Below, one piece after another: positions 1 through 8,620 of a DNA stretch of 53,010 nt (positions within the stretch are counted from its first letter, which is position 1; every line of letters starts with the position of its first letter). A program made the position numbers and the translations under genes. Source of the DNA: RUG14199 sp964629225 (GTDB lineage Bacteria; Bacillota; Clostridia; Oscillospirales; CAG-272); assembly GCA_964629225.1 (NCBI GenBank), contig CAZVQC010000013.1, forward strand, positions 1 through 53,010, written 5' to 3'. Under the pieces are notes generated by a model that made no database searches, was not told the origin of the DNA, and worked only from the letters and a program-made list of their open reading frames with translations.

Positions 1-1430
1 CTGTAAGTGGGTTTCAGACTGTCAACGTTGAATTCACAAGCGGCGTTGCAGACGCCATCGGTCTCAAGAGCATAGGATTTCAACTCCGCATAATGGGTGG
101 TCGCGGCACAGAGAGCACCTCTCATTCTCACCTCTTCAAGTATCGACATGGCAAGCGCCGCCCCTTCGATAGGATCGGTACCTGCGCCCAGTTCATCAAA
201 CAGAACGAGAGAACGGTCGGTCATTTTTTCAATTATTCCCACTATCCCCACCATATGAGCGGAGAAAGTGGAGAGAGATTGCTCAATGCTCTGCTCATCT
301 CCGATATCGGCAAAAACATTATCGAAAATGCAGAGAGAACTTCCCTCATCACAAGGAATATGAAGTCCGGACTGAGCCATGACCGTCATAAGTCCTATAG
401 TCTTCAGCGTTACCGTTTTACCTCCCGTGTTGGGGCCTGTGATAACTAAAAGCGAATAGTCGTCTCCAAGTGACAGTGAGCTCGGTACTACCTTTTTCGG
501 ATCAAGAAGGGGATGCCGTGCTCTAATGAGGGATAGCTGTCTATTTTCGGTGATAACGGGTTCTGTGGCATCCATTTTGTAGGAGAGATCGGCTTTTGCA
601 AAAATGAAAGCAAGATCGGTGATGTTAAGGTAGTTGAGACAAATCTCGTCGGCACTGTCGGCAACAAGGGCGGACAGTTCCGCAAGTATCCTCTCTATCT
701 CGTGCTTTTCGCGGCTTTCAAGGGTTCTCAGTTCATTATTTGCATCGACAACAGCCGCCGGCTCAATAAAAAGCGTGGCGCCTGAGGAGGAGACGTCATG
801 GACAAGTCCCTTAACTTCATTTCTGTACTCGCTCTTTACCGGGATAACGTATCTGCCGGATCTTGTGGTGACGATGTTCTCCTGAAGGTACTTTGATGTG
901 GAAGATGAGGATACGTATTTTTGCAGAGTGTCGTGTATCTTCAGATTGACGCTTCTCATCTTCCGTCTTATGTCACTGAGTTCGGGACTTGCCTCGTCGG
1001 CTATCATATCCTCCGATATTATCGCACGAAATATCCTGTCCTCAAGGGGTCTGTTTGGGATCAGCCTCTCAAAGACCTTTTCGATCTCGGTCTCAAACGA
1101 GCGGTCCCCTCTGACATAGTCAAGAAGAGATGCGGCACACCGCAATACCGAAGCTACGGAAAGAAGCTCGGACGGGAAAAGCGCAGCACCCTTGACGGCA
1201 CGCTCCGTCATGGGTCTCACATCGGCTATTTTGCCGAATACCGGCATTCCTTTGATGCCGGATAACTTTTTGGCTTCGCTTGTTAGCTTCAGATCCCGTT
1301 TGATGTGATCGATATCACAGTCGGGTTCAAGAGCGAGAGACTTTTTCTTAGCTCCCTCAGTCTGGGAGAGCTCGGCAAGCCTTGCTTTTATCTTGTCAAA
1401 TTCAAGTATTCTCAGGTCTTTAGTGTTCAT
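1..1430 (-). CDS. mutS2: Endonuclease MutS2, N-terminal part (cut by window edge)
   Basis: MutS2 is a MutS-like ATPase that acts on recombination intermediates and stalled ribosomes. The gene starts at an ATG (1428-1430, MNTKDLRILEFDKIKARLAE) and stays open to base 3, giving about 476 visible residues; the usual C-terminal Smr nuclease domain would lie outside the window. The Walker A motif GPNTGGKT is near residue 335 and the Walker B region LVLFDELGAGTDP near residue 410, which is the MutS2 layout without the mismatch-recognition domain of MutS1. It is the last visible gene of the yqfC-recO block and follows recO after two bases, so it is probably co-transcribed. The identification is secure; the end is unknown. 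Confidence 0.93.
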   Translation of the reverse strand, partial: MNTKDLRILEFDKIKARLAELSQTEGAKKKSLALEPDCDIDHIKRDLKLTSEAKKLSGIKGMPVFGKIADVRPMTERAVKGAALFPSELLSVASVLRCAASLLDYVRGDRSFETEIEKVFERLIPNRPLEDRIFRAIISEDMIADEASPELSDIRRKMRSVNLKIHDTLQKYVSSSSTSKYLQENIVTTRSGRYVIPVKSEYRNEVKGLVHDVSSSGATLFIEPAAVVDANNELRTLESREKHEIERILAELSALVADSADEICLNYLNITDLAFIFAKADLSYKMDATEPVITENRQLSLIRARHPLLDPKKVVPSSLSLGDDYSLLVITGPNTGGKTVTLKTIGLMTVMAQSGLHIPCDEGSSLCIFDNVFADIGDEQSIEQSLSTFSAHMVGIVGIIEKMTDRSLVLFDELGAGTDPIEGAALAMSILEEVRMRGALCAATTHYAELKSYALETDGVCNAACEFNVDSLKPTY

Positions 1431-1432
1431 AA

Positions 1433-2197
1433 TCAAATCAGTGAATTGTAGAATTCAAGTGTCGGATAGTATTTTTCAACATGGTATGTCAAGTATTTTT
1501 CCGAAAGAGCACAAAATGCAGGTATCTCATCATCATGTAGCCTAAAGCAGATGAATCTCTGTATCGGGGACGACGCCACGAAACGAAGAGCGCAGACCAC
1601 AGCGGAAGAAACGGGAAAGAAGGTATTTCCCTCCCCGATCTCACTCCCGTCAAGGGTAGAAATACAGTTGCGGCAAATGAGGCGACCGTTTTTGAAATCG
1701 AGAAAATACTCTCCCATATCACCTTCGCAAACGGCACAGTCGGAAAGCTCCGGCATGAAGCCCGCAAGAACTGCGGATTTGAATTCAAAAGCCGCCTTAA
1801 GAACACCCATCCCGCATCTGTCGTTGGCAAGTGCAAAAAGTGCGTTCAAAGTAAGTTTGAGGAATTCGGTGTCTTCAATACCCTCGGGAGACATCTCCTC
1901 CGCTATTTGACAGAAATACGATGCCAACGCCACCTTTACTATGTCCTCCCGCAAAACGTAAAAGTCCTCGATCAGGTCACATTCCGTAAGGTGAAAATAC
2001 TTTTTTGTTTTTCTGAAAGTAAAATTGGAATAGCAGAACTGATCCGCTCCCGCTAGATAACGGCTTCTCACGCTCTTCGCGCCCTTGACGGTCACAGTCA
2101 TCTTTCCCTTGTCCTCGGTGAGAACGGTGATTATCCTATCGTTGTCAAGGTAATCGGATGAGCGAAGGACCAGTCCCCGTGTCACTACACTTTCCAT
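1433..2197 (-). CDS. recO: DNA repair protein RecO
   Basis: RecO loads RecA onto SSB-coated single-stranded DNA together with RecR. The protein opens with the family-typical pattern MESVVTRGLVLRSSDYLDNDRIITVLT (an OB fold) and has a CxxC...CxxC zinc site in its middle (CAVC and CRNC, about 25 residues apart), as in Gram-positive RecO. Length is about 254 residues, normal for the family. I chose the ATG at 2195-2197 because it matches the usual RecO N-terminus; a TTG at 2210-2212 that overlaps the era stop codon is in frame and would add five residues. Neither has a strong ribosome site, so translational coupling to era is likely. The recO-mutS2 gap is only two bases. Confidence 0.92.
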   Translation of the reverse strand: MESVVTRGLVLRSSDYLDNDRIITVLTEDKGKMTVTVKGAKSVRSRYLAGADQFCYSNFTFRKTKKYFHLTECDLIEDFYVLREDIVKVALASYFCQIAEEMSPEGIEDTEFLKLTLNALFALANDRCGMGVLKAAFEFKSAVLAGFMPELSDCAVCEGDMGEYFLDFKNGRLICRNCISTLDGSEIGEGNTFFPVSSAVVCALRFVASSPIQRFICFRLHDDEIPAFCALSEKYLTYHVEKYYPTLEFYNSLI

Positions 2198-2208
2198 GGT
2201 GACGTCCG

Positions 2209-3105
2209 TCAATCAAGGTTCTTCGGATCGAAGCCGAAGTTGTTGAGATTGAAGTCGCTGTCACGCCATTTTTCCTTAACCTTCACCCAAAGGTCCAAAT
2301 AGACCTTGGTTCCGAAGAAGGATTCCATGTCTTCCCTTGCATGAGTTCCGATCTTTTTGAGCATCTCTCCGCCTTTTCCGAGAATTATTCCCTTGTGGGA
2401 CTGCTTTTCGCAGAATATCTCCGCACGGATCTTAAGTAGCTTCCCCTCATCCTTGAATTCCTCAATGACAACGGCAGTTCCGTGGGGTATCTCCTCACTT
2501 AAAGATCGAAGCAGTTTCTCTCTTATTATCTCCGATGCTATCTGTCTTTCCGGCTGATCTGTTATGATATCATCGGGAAAGAGCCATTCGGACTCGTAGA
2601 GGAACTTATCGCATTCCTCAAGAACTATCTCCACGTTCTTCTGTTTTTCTGCGGAGACCGGTACGAAGGCATCGAAGTGATAGAGTGCGGAATATTCGGC
2701 AATGGTCTCGGCAAGCCTCTCTCTGTTCACAAGATCGATCTTATTCACCACAAGTATCGAGGGAAGACCGGTCTTACCGATCCTCTCGATGATCTTTTTT
2801 TCGATCTCTCCTGCGGGATATCCAGCCTCAGCCATCATGATGATAACGTCGGCTGAAGTGATGGAGCTTGATACCGACTTCATCATGTAGTTGCCGAGCT
2901 TGTTTTTCGGCGAGTGCATTCCGGGGGTGTCGAGAAAAACATATTGGTTCTCGCCCTTCGTGAGTATCCCGGTGATCCGGTTGCGGGTGGTCTGGGGTTT
3001 TGATGAAACTATAGCAATCTTTTCCCCGAGGAGTGCGTTCATAAGAGTGGATTTTCCAACATTAGGTCGTCCGACTATCGCAATAAATCCGGTCTTTTTC
3101 ATCAT
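2209..3105 (-). CDS. era: GTPase Era
   Basis: Era is a Ras-like GTPase that binds the 3' end of 16S rRNA and assists 30S subunit maturation. Visible motifs are G1 GRPNVGKS, the switch region with TTRNR, G3 DTPGMH, G4 NKID, and a C-terminal KH domain with GKGGEMLKKIG. The longest frame begins at a TTG (3121-3123) inside ybeY, but the ATG at 3103-3105 sits four bases after an AGGAG ribosome site and gives the family-typical start MMKKTGFIAIVGRPNVG, so I use it (298 residues). It lies between ybeY and recO, the order of the Bacillus yqfC-recO block but without dgkA and cdd between ybeY and era. Confidence 0.95.
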   Translation of the reverse strand: MMKKTGFIAIVGRPNVGKSTLMNALLGEKIAIVSSKPQTTRNRITGILTKGENQYVFLDTPGMHSPKNKLGNYMMKSVSSSITSADVIIMMAEAGYPAGEIEKKIIERIGKTGLPSILVVNKIDLVNRERLAETIAEYSALYHFDAFVPVSAEKQKNVEIVLEECDKFLYESEWLFPDDIITDQPERQIASEIIREKLLRSLSEEIPHGTAVVIEEFKDEGKLLKIRAEIFCEKQSHKGIILGKGGEMLKKIGTHAREDMESFFGTKVYLDLWVKVKEKWRDSDFNLNNFGFDPKNLD

Positions 3106-3112
3106 TCTGCTC

Positions 3113-3586
3113 CTATCTTTCAAGTCCTATCTCTTTCATGATCGCATCCTGAAGCTCACAGACGAACTTGTCCTCCTCTTCCGATGCCTCATGGTCAAGG
3201 CCGAGAAGATGAAGGGTGGAATGCACCGCAAGGAACGCCACCTCTCTCTCGTATGAATGACCGTACTCCTCTGCCTGCTCCCTTGCTCTCGTGAGGTTAA
3301 TGACGATGTCGCCAAGCTCGCAGACGTCGTCAAAGGAGGGCTCGTCCCCGTTTCTGAAATCATTGAGGGGGAATGACAGCACATCTGTCACCGCATCACG
3401 GTCTCTGTATTTTGCATTCAACTCCTTAATGTGATCATCGGAGCAAAACGTCAGTGATATCTCGGAATCAAAGTCAAAATTCATGTAACCGAGCGCCGCC
3501 TTGACAGCCTTTTTCACGAGGAACAGAAGACATACCGTCTCCGTTGTGTCTCTCTCTTTGTTGCAATAAAATACGTTAAGAATCAT
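3113..3586 (-). CDS. ybeY: Endoribonuclease YbeY
   Basis: YbeY is a zinc-dependent endoribonuclease needed for 16S rRNA 3'-end maturation and 70S quality control. The metal-binding signature HSTLHLLGLDHE (HxxxHxxGxDH) is intact near residue 125, and the upstream TDVLSFPL motif is also present. Length is 157 residues, as expected. The ATG start (3584-3586) overlaps the phoH stop codon as ATGA, showing translational coupling, and the stop lies seven bases before the era start. In Bacillus subtilis yqfF, dgkA and cdd interrupt this stretch; here they are absent. Confidence 0.94.
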   Translation of the reverse strand: MILNVFYCNKERDTTETVCLLFLVKKAVKAALGYMNFDFDSEISLTFCSDDHIKELNAKYRDRDAVTDVLSFPLNDFRNGDEPSFDDVCELGDIVINLTRAREQAEEYGHSYEREVAFLAVHSTLHLLGLDHEASEEEDKFVCELQDAIMKEIGLER

Positions 3587-4578
3587 TTTACGTCTCCTGT
3601 TTTTCTCTTTGCTTTGTATTTTTCCTTTTTTATCTTCTCGTATCTGTCGTAGGCTTCGATTATCCTCTGGACGAGCCTGTGACGGACAACGTCATTCTGT
3701 GTCAGATATTGCACCGATATGTCTCCGATGCCGTCAAGGACCTTAACAGCCTCAGCAAGACCGCTTCTCTTTCCGTCGGGAAGGTCAGTCTGGGTAAGGT
3801 CTCCGGTCACAACTGCCTTGGAACCGGCTCCGAGCCTTGTCAGGAACATCTTCATCTGTTCCGGAGTGGTATTCTGTGCCTCATCGAGAATTATGAAGCA
3901 GTCATCAAGGGTTCGCCCCCTCATGTAAGCAAGGGGTGCTATCTCAATGGCATTCTTTTCCGCCAGCCTTTGAGCATTCTCCGCTCCCAACATATCGTAG
4001 AGCGCATCGTACAGCGGGCGAAGATATGGGTCTATCTTACTCTGAAGGTCCCCCGGCAGAAATCCAAGCCGCTCACCCGCTTCCACGGCAGGACGGGTAA
4101 GAACTATCCGAGAGACCGAATGGGATCTAAGTGCCTTCACGGCAAGTGCTACCGCAAGGTAGGTCTTGCCGGTCCCGGCAGGACCTACCCCTATGACCAC
4201 AGTGTTATCCCTGATAGCGTTAGCATATTTTTGCTGGCCTACGGTCTTTGCCTTGATAGGCTTCCCTCTTGAGGTGATACAGATACAGTCGTCACCGAGA
4301 CCGCACAGTTCAGAAAACCTGCCGTCCCTTATCATATTGACTGCGTAAAAAACGTTTTGCTCCGTCACGTCCCCGCTTATCTTCAAAACATCATTGAGAT
4401 AGGAGAGCGCATTATACGCAGATTCGCAGGATGAGTCCTCTCCCTCGATGACAATCGGGTCGGAAAATGGATCCTCGGAGCCCCTGTTCGATATCTTGAC
4501 TCCGAACTGCTCCTCAAGTATTCTGACATTTCGGTCGAACACACCGAATAATTTTGCCGTCACATCCGGATTCGGCAC
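3583..4578 (-). CDS. phoH: PhoH family ATPase (YbeZ/PhoH-like)
   Basis: PhoH-like proteins are P-loop ATPases of the helicase-related branch, usually found next to ybeY and thought to work in RNA or ribosome metabolism. The Walker A motif GVGPAGTGKTYLAV and Walker B region IILDEAQNTTPEQMKMFLTRLG are clear, followed by VTGDLTQ, the typical PhoH motif III. I prefer the GTG start at 4576-4578: it follows an AAAAAGG ribosome-site-like run and begins MPNPDVTAKLFGVFDRN, like other PhoH proteins. A TTG at 4630-4632 extends the frame by 18 residues (349 total) but overlaps yqfD and lacks a ribosome site. The stop overlaps the ybeY ATG. Confidence 0.92.
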   Translation of the reverse strand: MPNPDVTAKLFGVFDRNVRILEEQFGVKISNRGSEDPFSDPIVIEGEDSSCESAYNALSYLNDVLKISGDVTEQNVFYAVNMIRDGRFSELCGLGDDCICITSRGKPIKAKTVGQQKYANAIRDNTVVIGVGPAGTGKTYLAVALAVKALRSHSVSRIVLTRPAVEAGERLGFLPGDLQSKIDPYLRPLYDALYDMLGAENAQRLAEKNAIEIAPLAYMRGRTLDDCFIILDEAQNTTPEQMKMFLTRLGAGSKAVVTGDLTQTDLPDGKRSGLAEAVKVLDGIGDISVQYLTQNDVVRHRLVQRIIEAYDRYEKIKKEKYKAKRKTGDVK

Positions 4579-4597
4579 CTTGAATATCCTTTTTATA

Positions 4598-5794
4598 TCA
4601 GCCACCGCCTTGTAAAGATCGATCAGTTTCAAAATAACGGACTTCTGCTATGTCCGCAAGGCAAGATATCTTAACGCGCCTCACGTAATACTCCTCCGTG
4701 TCCTCATCGGAAATACCGAGTGAGAGAAGTTCCGCTCCGTCAAGAACACGGTCGAGTTCTCTTGAAAACTCGCTTTTTACCTCGCTCATCACTTCTCTGT
4801 CGGACAGAGTAACCGTTTCTTTTGAGTATTCCGAGTAGGTGTCCGTTAGGACGAAAAGCGGAAGGGGAAACGAGCCGAAAAGAAATACCTGCCTCTTCTC
4901 ATTCATTGTAGCATAATTCCGATAGGGAATTCCACTGTTTCCGGAAAGTTTTATCTGTTTTTTGAAAAAAACCAGCTCTTTTTTCTCAATCTCGGCACCG
5001 GTGGGCACTCTTATCTCTTTTATCTTAGGTATCTCGATGTCAAAATTCCTCTCAACTTTTGCAAGCACTCTGCCGGAGGAGGACTCAAAACGTATCCCGT
5101 CATCCCCGACGGTCATAACACCGCTAATGACAAGATCCCCCTTTCCCACAAAATCTCCCGTCTTTACCATGGGCTTCCCTTCGAAGGTCTCCACAATAAC
5201 TATCTGCCCCGGCTCAGAAGCCACAACATTGGCTGTCATATCATCCTCCCTTTTTTCAAAGTCCCTAAGTTCCCTCACCTCTACGTGAGCCCAAGTACCC
5301 TCCATATTAACGGATATCCAGCAAAGATCATCAAACTTCGCAAGATAACTGTTCGTAAGAGCGGAGAAATCACAGGACGATATCTCGGTACCAAGGGAAA
5401 AGCCCACTGACTCAAGGTTTTCAATGATATCTTCTTTTGATACCGTCTTATTACCGATAACGTCAACGTACCAAACATATCTGCCTGAGAGGAAAACGGT
5501 AGCACAAAATATGAGGATACCGACGAAGATGCCCCAACGGGTCCGATATTTTTTGAAGCCCGCAGGAATACCGCCCCGACGGATCACAGAATAAGGAACT
5601 CCATTGCTCTCAAAAATTTCGGAAAGACGGCGAAAATGGTATTGCGTTATCCGGAATCGCATATCGGACTCGCCGGTCATCATATTGAATCTAAAACGGC
5701 TTCGAAGAAGGATATCAGCGGCAACACCGCCCTTCTCGCATGGAACGGAAACATCAATAAAGCCGAAAATAAGATACAAAATGAATCCTATCAT
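4598..5794 (-). CDS. yqfD: Sporulation protein YqfD
   Basis: YqfD is a membrane protein of endospore formers; its exact role is unknown, but it is expressed during sporulation in Bacillus. The 398-residue product has an early hydrophobic stretch, a basic region with RFRITQYHFRRLSEIFESNG, a strong transmembrane segment (GIFVGILIFCATVFLSGRYVW, about residues 90-110), then the characteristic extracytoplasmic WYVDVIGNKTVSKEDI block that resembles a POTRA-like fold. The ATG overlaps the yqfC stop as ATGA, so the two are translationally coupled. Position between yqfC and phoH is as in Bacillus subtilis. The family name is secure. Confidence 0.9.
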   Translation of the reverse strand: MIGFILYLIFGFIDVSVPCEKGGVAADILLRSRFRFNMMTGESDMRFRITQYHFRRLSEIFESNGVPYSVIRRGGIPAGFKKYRTRWGIFVGILIFCATVFLSGRYVWYVDVIGNKTVSKEDIIENLESVGFSLGTEISSCDFSALTNSYLAKFDDLCWISVNMEGTWAHVEVRELRDFEKREDDMTANVVASEPGQIVIVETFEGKPMVKTGDFVGKGDLVISGVMTVGDDGIRFESSSGRVLAKVERNFDIEIPKIKEIRVPTGAEIEKKELVFFKKQIKLSGNSGIPYRNYATMNEKRQVFLFGSFPLPLFVLTDTYSEYSKETVTLSDREVMSEVKSEFSRELDRVLDGAELLSLGISDEDTEEYYVRRVKISCLADIAEVRYFETDRSLQGGG

Positions 5795-6060
5795 TGAAAA
5801 AACTCCACAAAAAGTATTTTTCCGGCGACTCCAAGTTCACCGTTTAACAGTCTCTGCATACGAAGTCCCTGCCCTTTTACTCGGATATTACCGCCGTGAC
5901 AGTCAAGGAGCACCTCGCAGTCTCCATACTCAAGTATCCGCCTGCAACCGCAGACTATCATCTCTTTTCCCGGTACTATCTCCACGGTGTCTCCGAGGAT
6001 ACCGGCAATGAAGTTCTTGCCCTTGTCGGTGAGTTTGCCACTTTTTTGTCGGTCTGTCAA
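5791..6060 (-). CDS. yqfC: Sporulation protein YqfC-like
   Basis: This is a short beta-rich protein of 89 residues matching the YqfC family (usual length about 90), with the pattern GDTVEIVPGKEMIVCGCRRI, then GDCEVLLDCHGGNIRVKGQGL. A longer open frame extends to 6249, but a TTG at 6058-6060 lies nine bases after a perfect GGAGG site (6070-6074 on the complement) and gives the right family length, so I take it as the start. It is the first gene of the minus-strand block and starts only 34 bases from the divergent ylbJ start, so its promoter must lie inside the ylbJ coding region. The function of YqfC is not known beyond its link with sporulation. Confidence 0.82.
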   Translation of the reverse strand: MTDRQKSGKLTDKGKNFIAGILGDTVEIVPGKEMIVCGCRRILEYGDCEVLLDCHGGNIRVKGQGLRMQRLLNGELGVAGKILFVEFFQ

Positions 6061-6094
6061 GTTATAATTCCTCCGTCGATGCGTATTCTTTAGT

Positions 6095-7186
6095 ATGGTA
6101 TGCAACGAAAACATAGTCAATGACGCAAGTGCGAAATCTAAAACTGCCAAAATAGCGGTGCTATTGGCGGCAGTAGTACTCAGCCTGTTTCCGGATATTT
6201 CAAAGGACGCGGTGAAAGAAGCGATATCCATGTGTCTTGAGAGGCTCATACCGTCCCTTTATTGCTTCACTGTACTGTCCGGCATTGTTGTATCGATGGG
6301 AATGACAAATGGCCTAAAACGCCTTCTTTTGCCCCTTAGAAGAGCATTTGGACTGTCATCCAAGGGAGCCGAGATCTTTCTTCTCGGAAATCTCTGCGGA
6401 TTTCCCATCGGAGCTATGACAGCGGCAGTAGCAAAAAGGAACGGGGAAATCACGGAAAACGAGGCTGTCCGGGTAGCCGCCGCTTCAAATAACGTCAGCA
6501 TCGGGTTTGCTGTGGCGTTTGTGGGGGACTCGGTGCTTGATAGCAGATCTGTAGGAATGGCTATCTATTTGTTCCAGTTTCTTTCAGCGGTCATTATCCT
6601 TTTTATTTCAAGATGGCTCCTGCCACATTCTTCGATAGATAATGAGATTACTCACACCAAAAAAGATAATATTTTCTGCAGCGCTGTCACCTCTTCCGCC
6701 GTCACCTGTCTCGGTATTTCCGGATTCGTCTGTTTCTTCTCGGCAATACTTGCCTATGTGAGCGCCGCCGCAGATCTCCTCTCGTTTCCTCAATGGACAA
6801 AAGCCGCCATCGGCGTTATTCTTGAGATATCAAGCGGGTGCAAAAGCGCCGAAATACTTTCGGGAAACTTCAGAGCGATCGCCGTAGCCTTCGCTATCGG
6901 CTTTTCCGGGGTCTCCGTCATCGCTCAAAGCGCATCCTTTTTCAGAGATGCTTCGATCTCGGTCACCCCATATGCGGTGCTTAAGACAGCTCAGGGACTT
7001 CTCTGTGCACTGATTACAGTCTTATACTGCCGTCTTTGTCCCGTATCCCTGCCTGCTTTTCTCTTTGAAAATGACAGCCTCATTTTTGATGAAAGACTCA
7101 TGCCCGCTATCGCACTTACCCTGATCCTCAGCTATTTTTTTACTCTCTTTGCACGAAAAGTATTTCATTTGGGCAAATGCTCTTGA
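6095..7186 (+). CDS. ylbJ: Sporulation integral membrane protein YlbJ
   Basis: YlbJ is a polytopic membrane protein needed for normal spore cortex in Bacillus and is part of the nucleoside-recognition/gate-domain superfamily of transporters. The 363-residue product has many hydrophobic segments and the family patterns CLERLIPSLYCFTVLSGIVVSMGM near residue 50 and EIFLLGNLCGFPIGAMTAA near residue 95. The ATG at 6095 has no good ribosome site, but no better in-frame start exists before the first membrane segment. It is divergent from yqfC with a 34-base gap, an arrangement unlike Bacillus subtilis, where ylbJ lies elsewhere. Confidence in the family is good. Confidence 0.85.
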   Translation: MVCNENIVNDASAKSKTAKIAVLLAAVVLSLFPDISKDAVKEAISMCLERLIPSLYCFTVLSGIVVSMGMTNGLKRLLLPLRRAFGLSSKGAEIFLLGNLCGFPIGAMTAAVAKRNGEITENEAVRVAAASNNVSIGFAVAFVGDSVLDSRSVGMAIYLFQFLSAVIILFISRWLLPHSSIDNEITHTKKDNIFCSAVTSSAVTCLGISGFVCFFSAILAYVSAAADLLSFPQWTKAAIGVILEISSGCKSAEILSGNFRAIAVAFAIGFSGVSVIAQSASFFRDASISVTPYAVLKTAQGLLCALITVLYCRLCPVSLPAFLFENDSLIFDERLMPAIALTLILSYFFTLFARKVFHLGKCS

Positions 7187-7211
7187 TTTATCCGTTAAAA
7201 TACTATATAAT
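7183..7211 (+). promoter_or_regulatory. Sigma-A promoter of the small gene-prfB-methylase unit
   Basis: TTGATT (7183-7188) and TATAAT (7206-7211) are separated by 17 bases. It lies just after the ylbJ stop and 30 bases before the next GTG start, and is the only evident promoter for the three genes that follow. Confidence 0.75.
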
Positions 7212-7241
7212 GAGTAGGATAACGGGAAAGTAGGTGATACC

Positions 7242-7457
7242 GTGAAGAGAAAAGATATCGAAATAGAAAAGATTTGCGCCATGTGCGAACATTCCGAAGA
7301 TATCTTCGACGGTGAGAACGTACTGTGCCACAGAAAGGGTGTCGTCCCCGCCACGTACAAATGCAGGCGTTTCTCCTACGACATCTTAAAACGGGTCCCC
7401 CCCGCAACTCCAAAGGTGGCACCGATGGATTTTATTGACATCGATACGCCGACGTAA
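7242..7457 (+). CDS. Small conserved four-cysteine protein
   Basis: A 71-residue protein starting at GTG after a GTAGGTGAT ribosome site. It has two cysteine pairs, CAMC near residue 12 and C...C (LCHRKG and YKC) near residues 29 and 41, which could hold one zinc, followed by the motif CRRFSYDILKRVPP. Similar short proteins with C-x2-C, C and CxxFxYDPLKRxP are, from memory, common in Clostridia but have no assigned function. It is the first gene after a strong promoter and precedes prfB by 53 bases, which suggests constant expression and perhaps a link with translation. Function is not claimed. Confidence 0.75.
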   Translation: MKRKDIEIEKICAMCEHSEDIFDGENVLCHRKGVVPATYKCRRFSYDILKRVPPATPKVAPMDFIDIDTPT

Positions 7458-7510
7458 CGCTCAAAGCAACTGAGATACCGACAAATATGAACCGATTCGG
7501 AGGATAAGAC

Positions 7511-8620
7511 GTGATAATAGCACTTGAAGAAGCAAAATACAAGCTTTCTAATTTTGATGAGAAACTCTCTGAGCTTGGCAGCGCTCTGAGAATAGATGAA
7601 CTGAGAGCCCGTGCCGAGGAACTTGAAAAGGAAACTTTGGAGGCGGACTTCTGGTCGGATGCCGAAAGATCCGGCAAGACCCTTCGTACGATAAAGCACC
7701 TTAAAACACAGATCGAAAACTACGAAAAGCTCTGCGCCAAGGTAGAGGATACTTTGGTCCTTTGCGAGATGGCTATCGAGGAGAACGACGAAAGCTTCGT
7801 TGACGAGATAACGGCTGACGTTGCCGCCATAGAAAAGGAAGAAGACCGTCAGCGCATTGAGGTACTTCTTTCCGGAGAATATGACAGAAACAATGCGATA
7901 CTCAGTTTCCACCCCGGTGCCGGCGGAACGGAGGCTCAGGACTGGGCACTCATGCTCTACCGAATGTACACAAGGTGGGGTGAGAAACACGGATATAACG
8001 TGAAGCTCATCGACTGGCTGGACGGCGAGGAAGCGGGGCTTAAGTCCGCCACAATAATGATCGAGGGAGAGAATGCCTACGGTTACATGAAAAGCGAGAA
8101 CGGAGTCCACAGGCTCGTCCGTGTCTCCCCCTTTGATTCGTCGGGAAGACGGCACACGTCCTTCGCCTCGGTGGAGGTAATGCCGGAGTTTGAAGACGAC
8201 AACTCAATAGAACTCAAGGACGAAGATCTTGAAATAACTACCCACAAATCAAGCGGTGCAGGCGGTCAGCACATTAACAAGACCGAGTCCGCAATAAGAA
8301 TAGTCCACCTTCCCACAGGCATTGTGGTAGGATGTCAGACCGAAAGGAGCCAGCTCCAAAACAAGGAGACGGCGCTTAAGATGCTGAAGAGCAAGCTCAT
8401 GGAGATCAAACACCGTGAGCAGCTTGATAAGATCGAAGACATCAAGGGAGTCAAAACCAACATCGAGTGGGGCGCACAGATCCGTTCATACGTTTTCATG
8501 CCCTACACACTGGCAAAGGACACAAGAACGGGCTATGAGGACGGCAATATCCAGGCGGTAATGGACGGTGAGATCGACGGATTCATCAACGCCTACCTTA
8601 AGATGAACGCAGGTAAGTGA
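7511..8620 (+). CDS. prfB: Peptide chain release factor 2
   Basis: RF2 releases the finished peptide at UGA and UAA stop codons. The catalytic GGQ loop is present (SSGAGGQHINKTESA, near residue 245), as are the GAGGTEAQDWA and RRHTSFASVEV blocks of class I release factors. The GTG start at 7511 follows GGAGG (7499-7503) by seven bases. The 369-residue frame is continuous: the CTT-TGA programmed frameshift found near codon 25 in most bacterial prfB genes is absent. Next gene begins at the stop codon, so translation is coupled. The identification is secure. Confidence 0.96.
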   Translation: MIIALEEAKYKLSNFDEKLSELGSALRIDELRARAEELEKETLEADFWSDAERSGKTLRTIKHLKTQIENYEKLCAKVEDTLVLCEMAIEENDESFVDEITADVAAIEKEEDRQRIEVLLSGEYDRNNAILSFHPGAGGTEAQDWALMLYRMYTRWGEKHGYNVKLIDWLDGEEAGLKSATIMIEGENAYGYMKSENGVHRLVRVSPFDSSGRRHTSFASVEVMPEFEDDNSIELKDEDLEITTHKSSGAGGQHINKTESAIRIVHLPTGIVVGCQTERSQLQNKETALKMLKSKLMEIKHREQLDKIEDIKGVKTNIEWGAQIRSYVFMPYTLAKDTRTGYEDGNIQAVMDGEIDGFINAYLKMNAGK

